DNA from: Amycolatopsis antarctica
GTDB lineage: Bacteria > Actinomycetota > Actinomycetes > Mycobacteriales > Pseudonocardiaceae
Reading direction: 5' to 3'
Assembly (NCBI RefSeq): GCF_002262875.1
Contig: NZ_NKYE01000018.1
Coordinates: 85,262 to 149,261, forward strand
DNA: 64,000 nt
A program made the translations under genes and the position numbers. This document shows, one piece after another, positions 26,752-35,257 of the stretch. A model generated the notes under the pieces. It searched no databases. It saw only the letters and a program-made list of their open reading frames with translations, and was not told the DNA's origin. Positions within the stretch are counted from its first letter, which is position 1. Each line of letters opens with the position of its first letter.

Positions 26752-27462
26752 ATGTACACACCGAATCTCACCGCGACAGACGGCGAGGTGTACGTCGCCC
26801 TACTCGACACCACACAGGTGTTCCCGGCAACCATCGAAGAGAATCGTTGGAATGGATTCACTGTGCCCCGGTTTCGGCGCACTGTCGCGGAGTCCATCGC
26901 CACGTGGCTCAACACGATGCACGACCACGATCCCGGAAAATGGACCGACACCGCCACTTTCGACGGCGACGTGCTGACAGTCCTCGAAACCGAAGAGCAC
27001 AGGCCGGATCGGATCGAGCCGGACGAGAACGACCGCTACGCGATCGGCTATCGCGGGTGGTGCTGGATACTCACCGTTCCGCCATCGGATCCGCAGGCTG
27101 ATGCCGGTCTACTGGCCGACTCCGTCCGGCTCGTACCCGAAGATGGCGAAATCCTGGTCACGATCAACATCGACGGAACGGACCCCGTCTTTCCTTCGCT
27201 CGCCTCGGAGATCTATGGGTGGAGCAGGGCTGGATGCCCGCGCTTCCGGCGCACCGTGGCCGAGGTGGTCGTCGCCTGGATTCGCGACACCGCCCGAAAG
27301 TACCCGGGGGGATCTGACCTCGCCTACTGGGAGGGCGACACGATCGTCCTGGTCGACCACCAGGCCATCGGCGAAGACGGCTACCTGCCTGCCCGGATCA
27401 CCGCCGCCGAGGACGGTCGCTTCTCGATCGGTGCCAGCTTCGAGTGGGAGCGCGCCGACTGA
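26752..27462 (+). CDS. Internally duplicated hypothetical protein, 236 aa
   Basis: The two halves of this protein repeat each other. 'WNGFTVPRFRRTVAESIATW' (about residue 33) corresponds to 'WSRAGCPRFRRTVAEVVVAW' (about 158), each followed by a helix, a 'F-x-G-D-x-L/I-x-V-L' strand and a segment 'RYAIGYRGW' / 'RFSIGASFEW'. The domain of about 110 residues is unknown to me. Tandem duplication suggests a pseudo-dimeric binding protein. Nothing indicates catalysis. Confidence 0.7.
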   Translation: MYTPNLTATDGEVYVALLDTTQVFPATIEENRWNGFTVPRFRRTVAESIATWLNTMHDHDPGKWTDTATFDGDVLTVLETEEHRPDRIEPDENDRYAIGYRGWCWILTVPPSDPQADAGLLADSVRLVPEDGEILVTINIDGTDPVFPSLASEIYGWSRAGCPRFRRTVAEVVVAWIRDTARKYPGGSDLAYWEGDTIVLVDHQAIGEDGYLPARITAAEDGRFSIGASFEWERAD

Positions 27463-27510
27463 CCGGACCGGTAGCTGACCACGACGCCGGACGTCCGGCC
27501 ATCGCGGAAC

Positions 27511-27537
27511 GAGGGGGCCGTCTCTGACGGCCCCCTC
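27511..27537 (+). terminator. 12-bp G/C hairpin terminator
   Basis: GAGGGGGCCGTC (27511-27522) pairs perfectly with 27526-27537 across a three-base loop, 48 bases after the duplicated-domain gene. A short T-run (CTTTC) follows. Strong intrinsic terminator form. Confidence 0.8.
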
Positions 27538-27617
27538 CGCGCTTTCAAGACCAACCCTGACCGGCTCAGCCCCTGCGCTGAGGACTGGTCGAACAACAAC
27601 GGAAACGGAGGAAAGCC

Positions 27618-27947
27618 ATGCATGACAAGTCACATCGAGTACGCCGCCTTGGGTCTATCGCTATCGACGACCTAGACCCGGCGATGTTCGCAGGTGATGG
27701 CGAGCCGCGGGACACCGCCAACCGCGACGACATCATTCACGACAACACTCGTAAAGCCGGATTCGCGGCAACGGCCATTAACGCCTATGCCGCACAGGTC
27801 GGCCACGGCTACGAGACCTTCCACGCCCTCATGGGCGACTTTCTCGCAGATCTGCACCACCTTGCCGACGCTCTCGACATCGACCTCGCCGCCGCCATCA
27901 GCGACGGCCAGGACGACTACCTGGCCGAGATCGGCCCCGATCGATAG
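27618..27947 (+). CDS. Small hypothetical protein, 109 aa
   Basis: ATG with GGAGG 9 bases upstream. The protein is mostly helical after residue 40 ('FHALMGDFLADLHHLADALDIDLAAAISDGQDDYLAEI'), with an acidic C-terminus. This ending resembles the helical bundles of MazG-like nucleotide hydrolases, but the catalytic EExxE motif is not present. It starts a new transcription unit after the terminator at 27511-27537. Confidence 0.6.
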   Translation: MHDKSHRVRRLGSIAIDDLDPAMFAGDGEPRDTANRDDIIHDNTRKAGFAATAINAYAAQVGHGYETFHALMGDFLADLHHLADALDIDLAAAISDGQDDYLAEIGPDR

Positions 27948-28001
27948 CCGACGAGCGGCGACAGTCCCGACGGGAACGGAAGAAAAGAAAGGAAAACAGC
28001 A

Positions 28002-28313
28002 ATGACCGAAACGAAACTGACCAAACTCACCAACGACAACGTTCGGGCGCTCAGGGAAACGATGAGCAGGGAGCAAGCGGAAAAAGTCCGGCTGACTGCG
28101 ACCACTGCTGTCTTCGATATGAGCGCGAAAGAAGCCGCGATCATGGTCTCCTACTTGCAAAGCCAGGCGGCCCAGGACCACGGAGCCACAGGCCACCCGT
28201 ACAAGTCGCTCACGGCCGTGCGACGGAAGCTGGAAGCCCTCGAAGCTTCCGAACCATCGGCTCCCGCGCCCTCCTCGCCGCCCACGCAGAAGGCGCCGAA
28301 GGCTCTGGCCTAA
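28002..28313 (+). CDS. Small basic hypothetical protein, 103 aa
   Basis: ATG preceded by a purine run (GAAAAGAAAGGAAAACAG). It contains a helical N-terminal half ('NVRALRETMSREQAEKVRLTATTAVFDMSAKEAAIMVSYLQSQ') and a Pro/Ala-rich tail. Unrecognised, in the same orientation as its neighbours. Confidence 0.55.
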   Translation: MTETKLTKLTNDNVRALRETMSREQAEKVRLTATTAVFDMSAKEAAIMVSYLQSQAAQDHGATGHPYKSLTAVRRKLEALEASEPSAPAPSSPPTQKAPKALA

Positions 28314-28499
28314 CTGCTCCAGCTGGACAACACCCGAGTACTAGGCCCGACTGGCTTCGCGGTCGACCGAAACCCGCCAGCATCGCACGCGCATCCTGGC
28401 TCGTCGTTCGCTTTCGGCCACCTCAATGACAACCAATCTGCCCGTGGGGACGGCATCCGCTGCCGTCCCCGGGCGGCCCCGTTCTGATTGGAAATCCCT

Positions 28500-28778
28500 A
28501 TGAGCACCCAAGAATTCCGTATCTCGTGGACATTCATGCAGGAGTTCACGATGACACTCACCGTGGACGAGGCCCGCGCCGTCTTCACGCCTGATCCGTC
28601 AGCCGTAAACCAGGACGTGGACCGAGCCCGCCAGCAGCTCGCCGCGAGCGCAACGCTCGACGAGTTGCGGGACCTGCTGCAGAAGAACCCGACGGTTCTC
28701 GACGACGCGATGTGTTGCGTGGAGGACGACGAGGTCGAGCATGTGCGTCGCCTCGACGGCATCGAGATCGTCGGGTGA
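28500..28778 (+). CDS. Small hypothetical protein, 92 aa
   Basis: I chose the ATG at 28500. The protein is acidic, with an 'LRDLLQKNPTVLDDAMCCVEDDEVEHVRRLDG' C-terminal segment. It ends six bases before the PAPS-reductase start, so the two were probably co-transcribed. No family recognised. Confidence 0.55.
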   Translation: MSTQEFRISWTFMQEFTMTLTVDEARAVFTPDPSAVNQDVDRARQQLAASATLDELRDLLQKNPTVLDDAMCCVEDDEVEHVRRLDGIEIVG

Positions 28779-28784
28779 TCGCAC

Positions 28785-29261
28785 ATGGGCCACCAGAAGC
28801 ACCACGAGAAGCCGGACGATCCGAACCTGACTGGCTACGACATCATTCTGGTAAATTCCAGTGGCGGCAAGGATTCCCAGGCCATGCTGGACCTCGTCTG
28901 CCGCCGCGCATCTGACGCGGGAGTCCTGGACCGCGTCACGGTCCTGCACTGCGCGCTGGGACACGTCGAGTGGCCAGGAACCGCCGACCTCGCCAGGCGG
29001 CAAGCCCTGCACTACGGTGTCCGATACGAGGAGCGCCACCGCGAGCAGGGAGACCTGCTGACCCAAGTCCGCCAGCGCGGGCGCTGGCCGTCGGCCACAG
29101 CTCGCTACTGCACATCTGACCAGAAGCGTGGCCCAGCAAGGAAACTCATCACGCAGCTGGTCAACGAGCTAGGCGCGATCGACCGGCCCGCACGGGTACT
29201 CAACTGCATGGGCCTGCGTGCCCAGGAGTCTCACGCACGGTTGAGGAACTGTGGGCAATGA
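28785..29261 (+). pseudogene. PAPS-reductase-like gene, 5' part (interrupted)
   Basis: The first 152 codons (28785-29240) encode the N-terminal part of a PP-loop (adenylate alpha-hydrolase fold) enzyme of the phosphoadenosine phosphosulfate reductase family, with the SSGGKDSQAM P-loop near residue 26, 'LHCALGHVEWPGT' and 'RYCTSDQKRGPARK', ending at the characteristic 'GLRAQESHAR'. At 29241 the sequence becomes unrelated, and after six more codons a stop occurs. The missing C-terminus (zinc-type 'CSLCIFGSRADL' segment) is found in frame at 39926-40243. An intact protein of about 257 residues would be rebuilt by precise removal of 29241-39925. The family acts in sulfur metabolism or, in phages and ICEs, in unknown DNA or tRNA modification. 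Confidence 0.9.
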
Positions 29262-29460
29262 TGCGCAGGACGCATCGCCGCGCGATTGATGCGGACCGCC
29301 ATCTCGGCGGTGTCCGTTCCGTTCGATGTCGAGTTGTAGCACACGGCACGACGCGCCGTGGTGGCGCCACGCTGCACGTTCCTGAGACTGGTGTACTGTA
29401 CCCATCACTGATGCGCTGAGCGCACCAATTGGGCACGAGTTGGCGGCACCTGACGATGCG
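29260..29460. repeat. Repeated GATGCG hexamers at the element's left end
   Basis: GATGCG occurs at 29260-29265, 29288-29293, 29410-29415 and 29455-29460, with the inverse CGCATC at 29271-29276. The first and inverse copies make a hairpin around CAGGA. A further TGCGC/GCGCA dyad covers 29412-29424. These lie between the element end and its recombinase gene, where recombinase binding sites and the promoter are expected. Confidence 0.6.
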
Positions 29461-29474
29461 GAGCGTGATTGTCG

Positions 29475-30707
29475 ATGGTGAGTCGGCTACGCAAGCCAGG
29501 CGGGGGCGACGCCGCTGTCGCGGGGCTGGCCACGCTGCATGTGGTGCCGGGTGTGCCGATGCTGCGGCCAGCGGAGGCGGCGTTCGAGAAGATGCTGACC
29601 GGCTTCGCCCAGCACCAACGCGCCCGTCGCCTGTCGATGGACACCATCAAGGAGCGGGAACGGGTTGCCCGCCAGGTGCAGACGTTCGCGGACGCCTACC
29701 CTTGGGAGTCGTCGTGGAACCGCGCGCTGTTTGATCGGTGGTCGGCAATGCTGGCCGACTCGAAGGCCGCGTCCACGATGTCCAGCTATCAACTGCATCT
29801 GCGGCATTTCCTGACCTACATCACCGACCCCGCCTACGAATGGCCGCAAGTCTGCCTGGAACTGTTCGGCACCTTCCCGGCCAACGCGATCCGCGATCTG
29901 AACTCGGTGCGCCATTCCCAGGAATACATGGGACGTCCGAGCGGAAACCGGCCGCTGACTCGGACCGAAACCAAAGCATTTTTCGGGCAGATGGATCCGG
30001 AGATCCGACGCTTGCAGGCCGAGGGACACAAGGGTGCGCTCGCCGCGGCGCGCGATTTGGCACTATTTAGCGTCGTCTACGGCTGGGGCCTCCGCCGGCG
30101 AGAAGCTGCTCGACTGGAAACCCACGACTGGCGGCGTCAGGCCAAGCTGCCCGAGTTCGGCGACCACGCGGCGCTGGCTGTGCGATGGGGCAAGGCCAGC
30201 GCCGGGCAACCCCCGCGGCGGCGCACGGTGATCTCGGTCTGGCCGTGGGCCGTGCAGACCGTCCAGTTCTACATGCACGACATTCGACCGTTGTTCTACG
30301 TCGATCGGGACGACGACGGAGTCATGTTCCCCACCGAGCGCGGTGAGATGATATCGCTACGATCGGTGAATGATCGATTCAAGCATTGGCGCGAGTTGGC
30401 GCACCTGGCGGACTATCTGTCTCCCCATTGTTTGCGGCACACGTACGTGACCAGGCTTATCGAATCGGGGTACGACGCCCAATTTGTCACTGACCAGGTT
30501 GGCCATTCCCATGCGGCGACCACTGCTATTTATACTGCCGTCAGTAGCGATTTCAAGAATCTTCAGGTGCGGCACGCCCTGGACGCTGCCGAGGAGGACG
30601 CCTTGCGTCGGGCGTGTGCGCAGGCCGAGGCGGAGGCCGATATGGACGACGCCTTCGACGATCAGGAACCGCCACGGTCGTCCGCGAACCGGAGGAAGGC
30701 GCGATGA
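29475..30707 (+). CDS. Tyrosine recombinase of the mercury element, 410 aa
   Basis: I chose the ATG at 29475; a TTG at 29469 is an alternative. An N-terminal SAM-like core-binding domain (about residues 30-130) precedes a catalytic domain with the full set of family residues: the first Arg in 'YGWGLRRREAARL' (about 205), a Lys-containing beta hairpin, 'HCLRHTYVTRL' (about 317-327) and 'QVGHSHAATTAIYTAV' with the nucleophilic Tyr near 353. It should cut and join DNA at the element ends. Its stop overlaps the start of the HTH gene (ATGA). A charged C-terminal tail of about 50 residues is extra relative to XerD-type enzymes. Confidence 0.92.
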   Translation: MVSRLRKPGGGDAAVAGLATLHVVPGVPMLRPAEAAFEKMLTGFAQHQRARRLSMDTIKERERVARQVQTFADAYPWESSWNRALFDRWSAMLADSKAASTMSSYQLHLRHFLTYITDPAYEWPQVCLELFGTFPANAIRDLNSVRHSQEYMGRPSGNRPLTRTETKAFFGQMDPEIRRLQAEGHKGALAAARDLALFSVVYGWGLRRREAARLETHDWRRQAKLPEFGDHAALAVRWGKASAGQPPRRRTVISVWPWAVQTVQFYMHDIRPLFYVDRDDDGVMFPTERGEMISLRSVNDRFKHWRELAHLADYLSPHCLRHTYVTRLIESGYDAQFVTDQVGHSHAATTAIYTAVSSDFKNLQVRHALDAAEEDALRRACAQAEAEADMDDAFDDQEPPRSSANRRKAR

Positions 30708-31090
30708 AGGCTGTCTCCACTCCCGACCCTGGCGATCAGCCGCGGGTCGAGCTGGAGGCGCTGCAGCCCTGCTACGAGTGGCGGCTGCTGCAACTGATGG
30801 CGGTGCGCAAGAGTTGGACCACGACCACCAAACTCATCCCGGAGCTACGCAAGCGCGGCTTCGTGTTCGATCGCAGCTCCATCTACCGGCTGGTCAAGAC
30901 CGACAAACCGCCGAAGATGTCGGTCGAGCTGATCCTGGCGCTCTGCGAGATCCTGGAGTGCCGCTTCGAGGACCTCGTGGTCAGGATCGAACCGGCGGAC
31001 CAGGGCGTGTCGGCAACTCCGAGCGGTCCGCGACCTGTCCTGCCGGACGGACCGCTGCTGTCGGCCAACTTCTTCGACGCCGAGAGCTGA
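30704..31090 (+). CDS. Cro/C1-type HTH protein, 128 aa
   Basis: ATG overlaps the recombinase stop. Residues 25-85 form a helix-turn-helix domain: 'YEWRLLQLMAVRKSWTTTTKLIPELRKRGFVFDRSSIYRLVKTDKPPKMSVELILALCEILECRFEDLV'-type layout, the XRE pattern with a 'DL' closing helix. Between the two recombinase genes it is likely either a repressor of the transposition genes or a DNA-bending accessory factor, as TnpC-type proteins are in Tn554-like elements (inference). Confidence 0.8.
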   Translation: MKAVSTPDPGDQPRVELEALQPCYEWRLLQLMAVRKSWTTTTKLIPELRKRGFVFDRSSIYRLVKTDKPPKMSVELILALCEILECRFEDLVVRIEPADQGVSATPSGPRPVLPDGPLLSANFFDAES

Positions 31091-31109
31091 CCGACGAGGG
31101 GCGCTGACG

Positions 31110-33629
31110 GTGAAGGGCAGAGGAGTCTGCGCTGAATGCCACCGCGACCGGGCTCTGGTCACCAGGGGGCTGTGTCACACGTGCTACCACCGCAGTCGGG
31201 ACAAGGAAACCTGCTGCGGTTGTGGTCGACTGACCGTCCCGGTTGGACGCACGCCCGAGGGCGCTTGGTGTCAGACCTGCACAGGCAAGCGCAGAGCCGA
31301 GCCCTGTTCGGCGTGCGGTCGTACGGGACGGATAGCCGCTCGCCGCAACGGGTTGCCGGTGTGCTCGCGGTGCTGGCAGCGCGAACGACGCGTGCCACAA
31401 CCCTGCTGCGTGTGCGCGCGGACACTGAAGTCCACCAAGAACACCCCGCAGGGCCGGATGTGTTACACCTGCCACCGCAAGACGCTGCCCCGTGAGCCGT
31501 GCTGGGTCTGCGGAACGGTCGCGTTGCCCGCCGCCCACACTGATGAGGGGCCGTGGTGCGAGCGGTGCCGCCAGAGGCATCTGGCCGAGCCGTGCTCGCG
31601 GTGCGGGCGAACGGCGCCGATCGCTGTCCGCGACCAGGGGCACCCGGTGTGCAAGGCGTGCTACCAGCGTGAGCATGCCCGGCCGCTACGCCGGTGCCTG
31701 GATTGCGGTGAGGACAAACCGGTCAGTCGGGTCACCGAGGACGGGCCGCTGTGCGAGAAGTGCGACCACCGGCGGGCGCCAGTGGTGCTGTGTCCACGCT
31801 GCGGCAAGACCCGCAAGGTCGGCGTCCTCTCGACCGGGGTCTGCCGAGCCTGCGCCCAGCAGGCCAGCCCGCGTCAACCATGCCGCAGCTGCCGCCGGCT
31901 ACTGGCGGTGGCCTACCGCGATGCCGACGGCGAGCCGTGGTGCGATCAGTGTCGGCGTCGTGACCAGGCGGAGCCGTGCTCGGGCTGCGGGGCCAGCCGG
32001 ATCGTCTGCGCTCGTGATGACCTCGGGCCGTGGTGCAAGGCGTGCTGGGAGGTGGTGCGTCCCGGTCCGCCGTGCACCGACTGCGGTCAACGGCCGTCGA
32101 TGCCGGCTGCCGAGGTGGACGGCGCATCCCGGTGCGTGCCGTGTTATTCCGCTGCGCGGGTGCCCTGCGCTCGCTGCGGTACCACGGCGCGCGCGGAACG
32201 TCGATGGCCGGAAGGTCCAGCGTGTCTGTCCTGTGTGGACGCTGTTCGACTCACACACGGGCCCTGCCACCGATGCGGGCAGGTGGCCGGTGTGTTCCGC
32301 CGCGAGGCCGCTGGTCCGCTGTGTCCCGACTGCGCGGGTGTCAGTTTCTCCTACCACTGTCCGACGTGCGGGGCGATGGGGCGGCTGCTGCGTGGGCGGT
32401 GCCCGTCCTGCACGGCCCAGCGGGATCTGGTGGAGCTGTTCACCCAATCTGATGGGCAACCCGCGTCGTGGTTGGCTCCGTTGGTCGAACTGCTGGCTCA
32501 CTACGACAACCCGTACTCGCTGTGCTGGTATCTGCGGCGGCCCGGTGGGCAGCTCATCCGTCGGATGGTGACCGGTGAGCTGGCATGCTCGCACGAGGCG
32601 TTGGACGAGCTGCGCCAGACCACGGAGGTGCAGCATCTGCGTGGCTTGCTCGTGCTCGCCGAGATCCTTCCGCCCCGTGAGGAAGAACTTGCCCAACTGG
32701 CCCGCGATGTGCAGCTCGTGCTGGCGCGGGTGGTCCACCAGCAGGACAAGATCGTGCTGGCCCGCTACATACGCTGGCATCTGATGCCGTTGGCTTACCA
32801 GCGGGCCGAACAGGATTCCGGTTTTACGCGTTACCAGCGCGAGCACCTCCGCCGTCAGATGGAGGCTGCGCGGCTGCTGCTGGGCCACGTCCGTAACCGC
32901 GGCGCCCAGCTAGCCACGCTGACCCAGCCTCTGGTGGATCGGTGGCTGATCCGCAATCGGCCGCGCCAGCCCTACGCCCGCCCGTTCCTGCTGTGGGCCG
33001 CGAGCACGGGCCTTGCACCAGAGCAGGTCGCGATCGGCACCTCGGCCCGTACGGGCGATCGGGAGGTCATGAGCGACGCCGAGCGGGTCTTGCTGGCGAT
33101 CAGGATGGAGAGCGAGGAATCGCTGGCGCTTGCCGATCGGGTCGCTGGCTGCCTGGTGTTGCAGTACGGACAAAGTAGTGGGCGTTTGGTGAACTTGACC
33201 ACTGATCACGTGCTGGTGCACCCCGATGAACCCGATGTTCTCGGTCTACGACTCGGCCGTGATCCGCTCTGGCTGCGGCCACGGCTGTCCGCACTGCTGC
33301 AACGGCTGGTTGACGACCGTCGCCCGCTCGCCGCCGCGCTGCGACACCGACCCACCCCGTTCTTGTTTCCTGGGCTGCGTACCGACAAGCCGATGGCCTC
33401 GGCCACCCTGCAAGCGCGTCTGCGCAAGCTGGGTGTTCCCAGCACCCGCACGGCGCGCAACGGAGCCTGGCTCGCGTTGGTCGGTGCCGTGCACTGGAAG
33501 ATGCTCGCCGACCTGCTTGGCGTCGCCGACTCCACCGCCAGCGCCTGGCACAAGGAGAACGGCGGTGACCGCGCCAGCTATGTCGCCAGTCGTCTCCGCC
33601 AGCCGCAACGCCAGCACGGCCCTGAGTAA
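31110..33629 (+). CDS. Multi-zinc-ribbon recombinase-like protein, 839 aa
   Basis: GTG at 31110 after GAGGGG. Residues 1-450 contain a continuous series of about twenty CxxC pairs (patterns such as 'CAECHRD', 'CCGCGRL', 'CSACGRTGR', 'CARCGTT', 'CPTCGAMG'), i.e. an array of zinc ribbons. Residues 450-620 are helical. The C-terminal 220 residues resemble the catalytic half of tyrosine recombinases: an Arg in 'LQYGQSSGRLVNLTTDHV', an 'RLRKLGV...RNGAWLALVGAVHW' block in the HxxR position, and a 'LADLLGVADSTASAWHKENGGDRASYV' ending with a candidate Tyr. The His/Arg set is degenerate, so catalysis is uncertain. Probable second transposition subunit that binds the ends. Confidence 0.75.
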   Translation: MKGRGVCAECHRDRALVTRGLCHTCYHRSRDKETCCGCGRLTVPVGRTPEGAWCQTCTGKRRAEPCSACGRTGRIAARRNGLPVCSRCWQRERRVPQPCCVCARTLKSTKNTPQGRMCYTCHRKTLPREPCWVCGTVALPAAHTDEGPWCERCRQRHLAEPCSRCGRTAPIAVRDQGHPVCKACYQREHARPLRRCLDCGEDKPVSRVTEDGPLCEKCDHRRAPVVLCPRCGKTRKVGVLSTGVCRACAQQASPRQPCRSCRRLLAVAYRDADGEPWCDQCRRRDQAEPCSGCGASRIVCARDDLGPWCKACWEVVRPGPPCTDCGQRPSMPAAEVDGASRCVPCYSAARVPCARCGTTARAERRWPEGPACLSCVDAVRLTHGPCHRCGQVAGVFRREAAGPLCPDCAGVSFSYHCPTCGAMGRLLRGRCPSCTAQRDLVELFTQSDGQPASWLAPLVELLAHYDNPYSLCWYLRRPGGQLIRRMVTGELACSHEALDELRQTTEVQHLRGLLVLAEILPPREEELAQLARDVQLVLARVVHQQDKIVLARYIRWHLMPLAYQRAEQDSGFTRYQREHLRRQMEAARLLLGHVRNRGAQLATLTQPLVDRWLIRNRPRQPYARPFLLWAASTGLAPEQVAIGTSARTGDREVMSDAERVLLAIRMESEESLALADRVAGCLVLQYGQSSGRLVNLTTDHVLVHPDEPDVLGLRLGRDPLWLRPRLSALLQRLVDDRRPLAAALRHRPTPFLFPGLRTDKPMASATLQARLRKLGVPSTRTARNGAWLALVGAVHWKMLADLLGVADSTASAWHKENGGDRASYVASRLRQPQRQHGPE

Positions 33630-33740
33630 CCTTGGTTTAGACGGTCACAGTGGCGCCAATCCTCCCGGTTGTAGCGGGCGATCTGCAGCTGACGCTGTGT
33701 TCAGGAGTCACGGCGAGAACGACGGGTCCCCTCCGGCTGG

Positions 33741-34667
33741 TCAGTTGCTGCGGTGTCCAGGTGTCTGGTCCATGGTTTCTTCGAGGTGTGCGTTGGGTGT
33801 GCAGCAGTCCTCGGCGGTGGCGGTGGTGGTGTGGCTGCGTCGGCGTCCGGCGAGGGCGGCGATGGTGGTGGCGAGGATGAGGCCGAGCGCGGTGATGACG
33901 ATGGCGAGTTGGTGTCCGGTGATCCACGCCGAGACGGTGCCAACGATGCCGGTGAGTGCCCCGGTACCGGGGTGTCCGCCGAGTAGTTGCGGCAGCCAGT
34001 ACAGGAGCAGGTAGCCGCCGGAGAGCGCGAGGACGGCACCGGTGATGCGTTTCATGTGGGGCAGCAGCCGTCGGAGGAAGCGGTTGATCAGACTGCTAGC
34101 GAACGCGGCGAACAGCGCCAGCGACAGCAGCAGGGTGGCCGAACCAGCGGCGTAGGCACCGAACACGACCAGGACACCGGAGATGTTGGTACTGGCCAAG
34201 GCTTGCGTGACCACCGCGAGCAGCAGCGCGAGCGTGCAGGAGGCCGAGGCCAGCGCGTACCCCGCGCCCAAGGCCACCATGCCCCTCGGGCCTTGACGGG
34301 GGGTGCTGGAGCGGCGGGTGGGTAGCCGCAGCGGCAGGTGCCATCCGGCGACCATGGCCACGCCGCCTACGGCCAGGATCGCGCCGAGCGCGGCGGCCAG
34401 CCACGGGATGACGCCGGTCAGGGAACGCAAGCCGAGGGCGAGTAGTAGTCCGATGACGGTGAAGGTGCTGGCGAACCCGGCGGCCAGCGCGAGCCCGGCG
34501 CGCAGGCCACCGGCCAGCCGGGACACAGCGCCGGGACGCGCGTCCGCCTGGCCGTCGCCGGTGTCGACGGCGTAGGTGAGGAAGGCGGGCAGCACGGCGA
34601 ACCCGCAGGGGTTGACCGGGGCGAGCATCCCGGCGCCGAAGGCGAGCGCCAGCAGCGGGCCGGTCAC
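33741..34667 (-). CDS. CcdA/DsbD-type membrane thiol transporter, 308 aa
   Basis: GTG at 34667 overlaps the stop of the thioredoxin-like gene (GTGA). Six or more membrane helices carry the CcdA cysteines: 'APVNPCGFAVLPAFLTYAV' (about residue 17-35) and 'LASASCTLALLLAVV' near the fourth helix. CcdA passes electrons from cytoplasmic thioredoxin across the membrane to an extracytoplasmic thiol partner, presumably the protein encoded just upstream. The C-terminus ends in a His/Cys tail. Within the mercury module it probably keeps mercury-exposed thiols reduced or feeds electrons to detoxification (inference). Confidence 0.88.
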   Translation of the reverse strand: MTGPLLALAFGAGMLAPVNPCGFAVLPAFLTYAVDTGDGQADARPGAVSRLAGGLRAGLALAAGFASTFTVIGLLLALGLRSLTGVIPWLAAALGAILAVGGVAMVAGWHLPLRLPTRRSSTPRQGPRGMVALGAGYALASASCTLALLLAVVTQALASTNISGVLVVFGAYAAGSATLLLSLALFAAFASSLINRFLRRLLPHMKRITGAVLALSGGYLLLYWLPQLLGGHPGTGALTGIVGTVSAWITGHQLAIVITALGLILATTIAALAGRRRSHTTTATAEDCCTPNAHLEETMDQTPGHRSN

Positions 34668-35254
34668 TGGCTCACCTTGGCCAGTTCGGCACGGATCTGG
34701 TCGGCGGTGGGCTCGACAGCGCGGAACACCGGTTTGCCGGAGGCGTCCAGCACGACGGCGGTGGACAGCTGGGTGACCTGGTAGGCGCTGATCAGGGTGG
34801 CGTTGCTGTCGCTGGCGTAGGCGAGGCTGGTGGCCTGGTTGGCGGTGAGGAAGTCTGTGATGTCCTGCTCGGTTTCGCCGGGGTCGACGTCGATGGCGAC
34901 GAAGTTCGCCTTCGTGCCGACGGCCTGCTGGACCTGGGCGAGGGTGTGGGTGGCCGGGCCGCAACTGCCGCACCCGATGGAGAAGAAGAACAGGACGCTG
35001 GGCCGCGAGCCGGGCACCGCGACCTGCTCGCCCTGCAGGGTTCGGGCGGTGAACGCTCCCGCCGCGGCGGTGGTCCCGGCCTTCGCACTGCCGTCGGCAG
35101 CGGGTGGGGAGGTGGTCTGCTTGCTCGACGGGGACAACGCCGAGTACAGCACGGCGGCGATCCCGACGACGGCGAGAACGGCCAGAGCGATCGTGACCGG
35201 TCGCCGGCGAGAACGCGGCGCGGCAGGTCCGGTCGGGGCGGGTGCGTCAGGCAT
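34664..35254 (-). CDS. Membrane-anchored thioredoxin-like protein, 196 aa
   Basis: A basic N-terminus and one membrane helix (about 20-42) precede an extracytoplasmic TlpA/redoxin-type domain with the active-site motif FFFSIGCGSCGPA (CGSC, near residue 94) and the cis-Pro region 'YQVTQLSTAVVLD'. It is the natural electron acceptor of the CcdA protein encoded next in the operon (GTGA overlap). Known actinobacterial mercury operons sometimes contain such thiol-redox pairs. Substrate not deducible. Confidence 0.85.
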   Translation of the reverse strand: MPDAPAPTGPAAPRSRRRPVTIALAVLAVVGIAAVLYSALSPSSKQTTSPPAADGSAKAGTTAAAGAFTARTLQGEQVAVPGSRPSVLFFFSIGCGSCGPATHTLAQVQQAVGTKANFVAIDVDPGETEQDITDFLTANQATSLAYASDSNATLISAYQVTQLSTAVVLDASGKPVFRAVEPTADQIRAELAKVSQ

Positions 35255-35257
35255 GGG

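Noticed and set aside
28785..29240. DndC/phosphorothioation gene
   Set aside because: The rebuilt protein (about 257 residues) is far shorter than DndC and there are no dndB/D/E partners; the C-terminal zinc-type motif fits the phage/ICE PAPS-reductase group.
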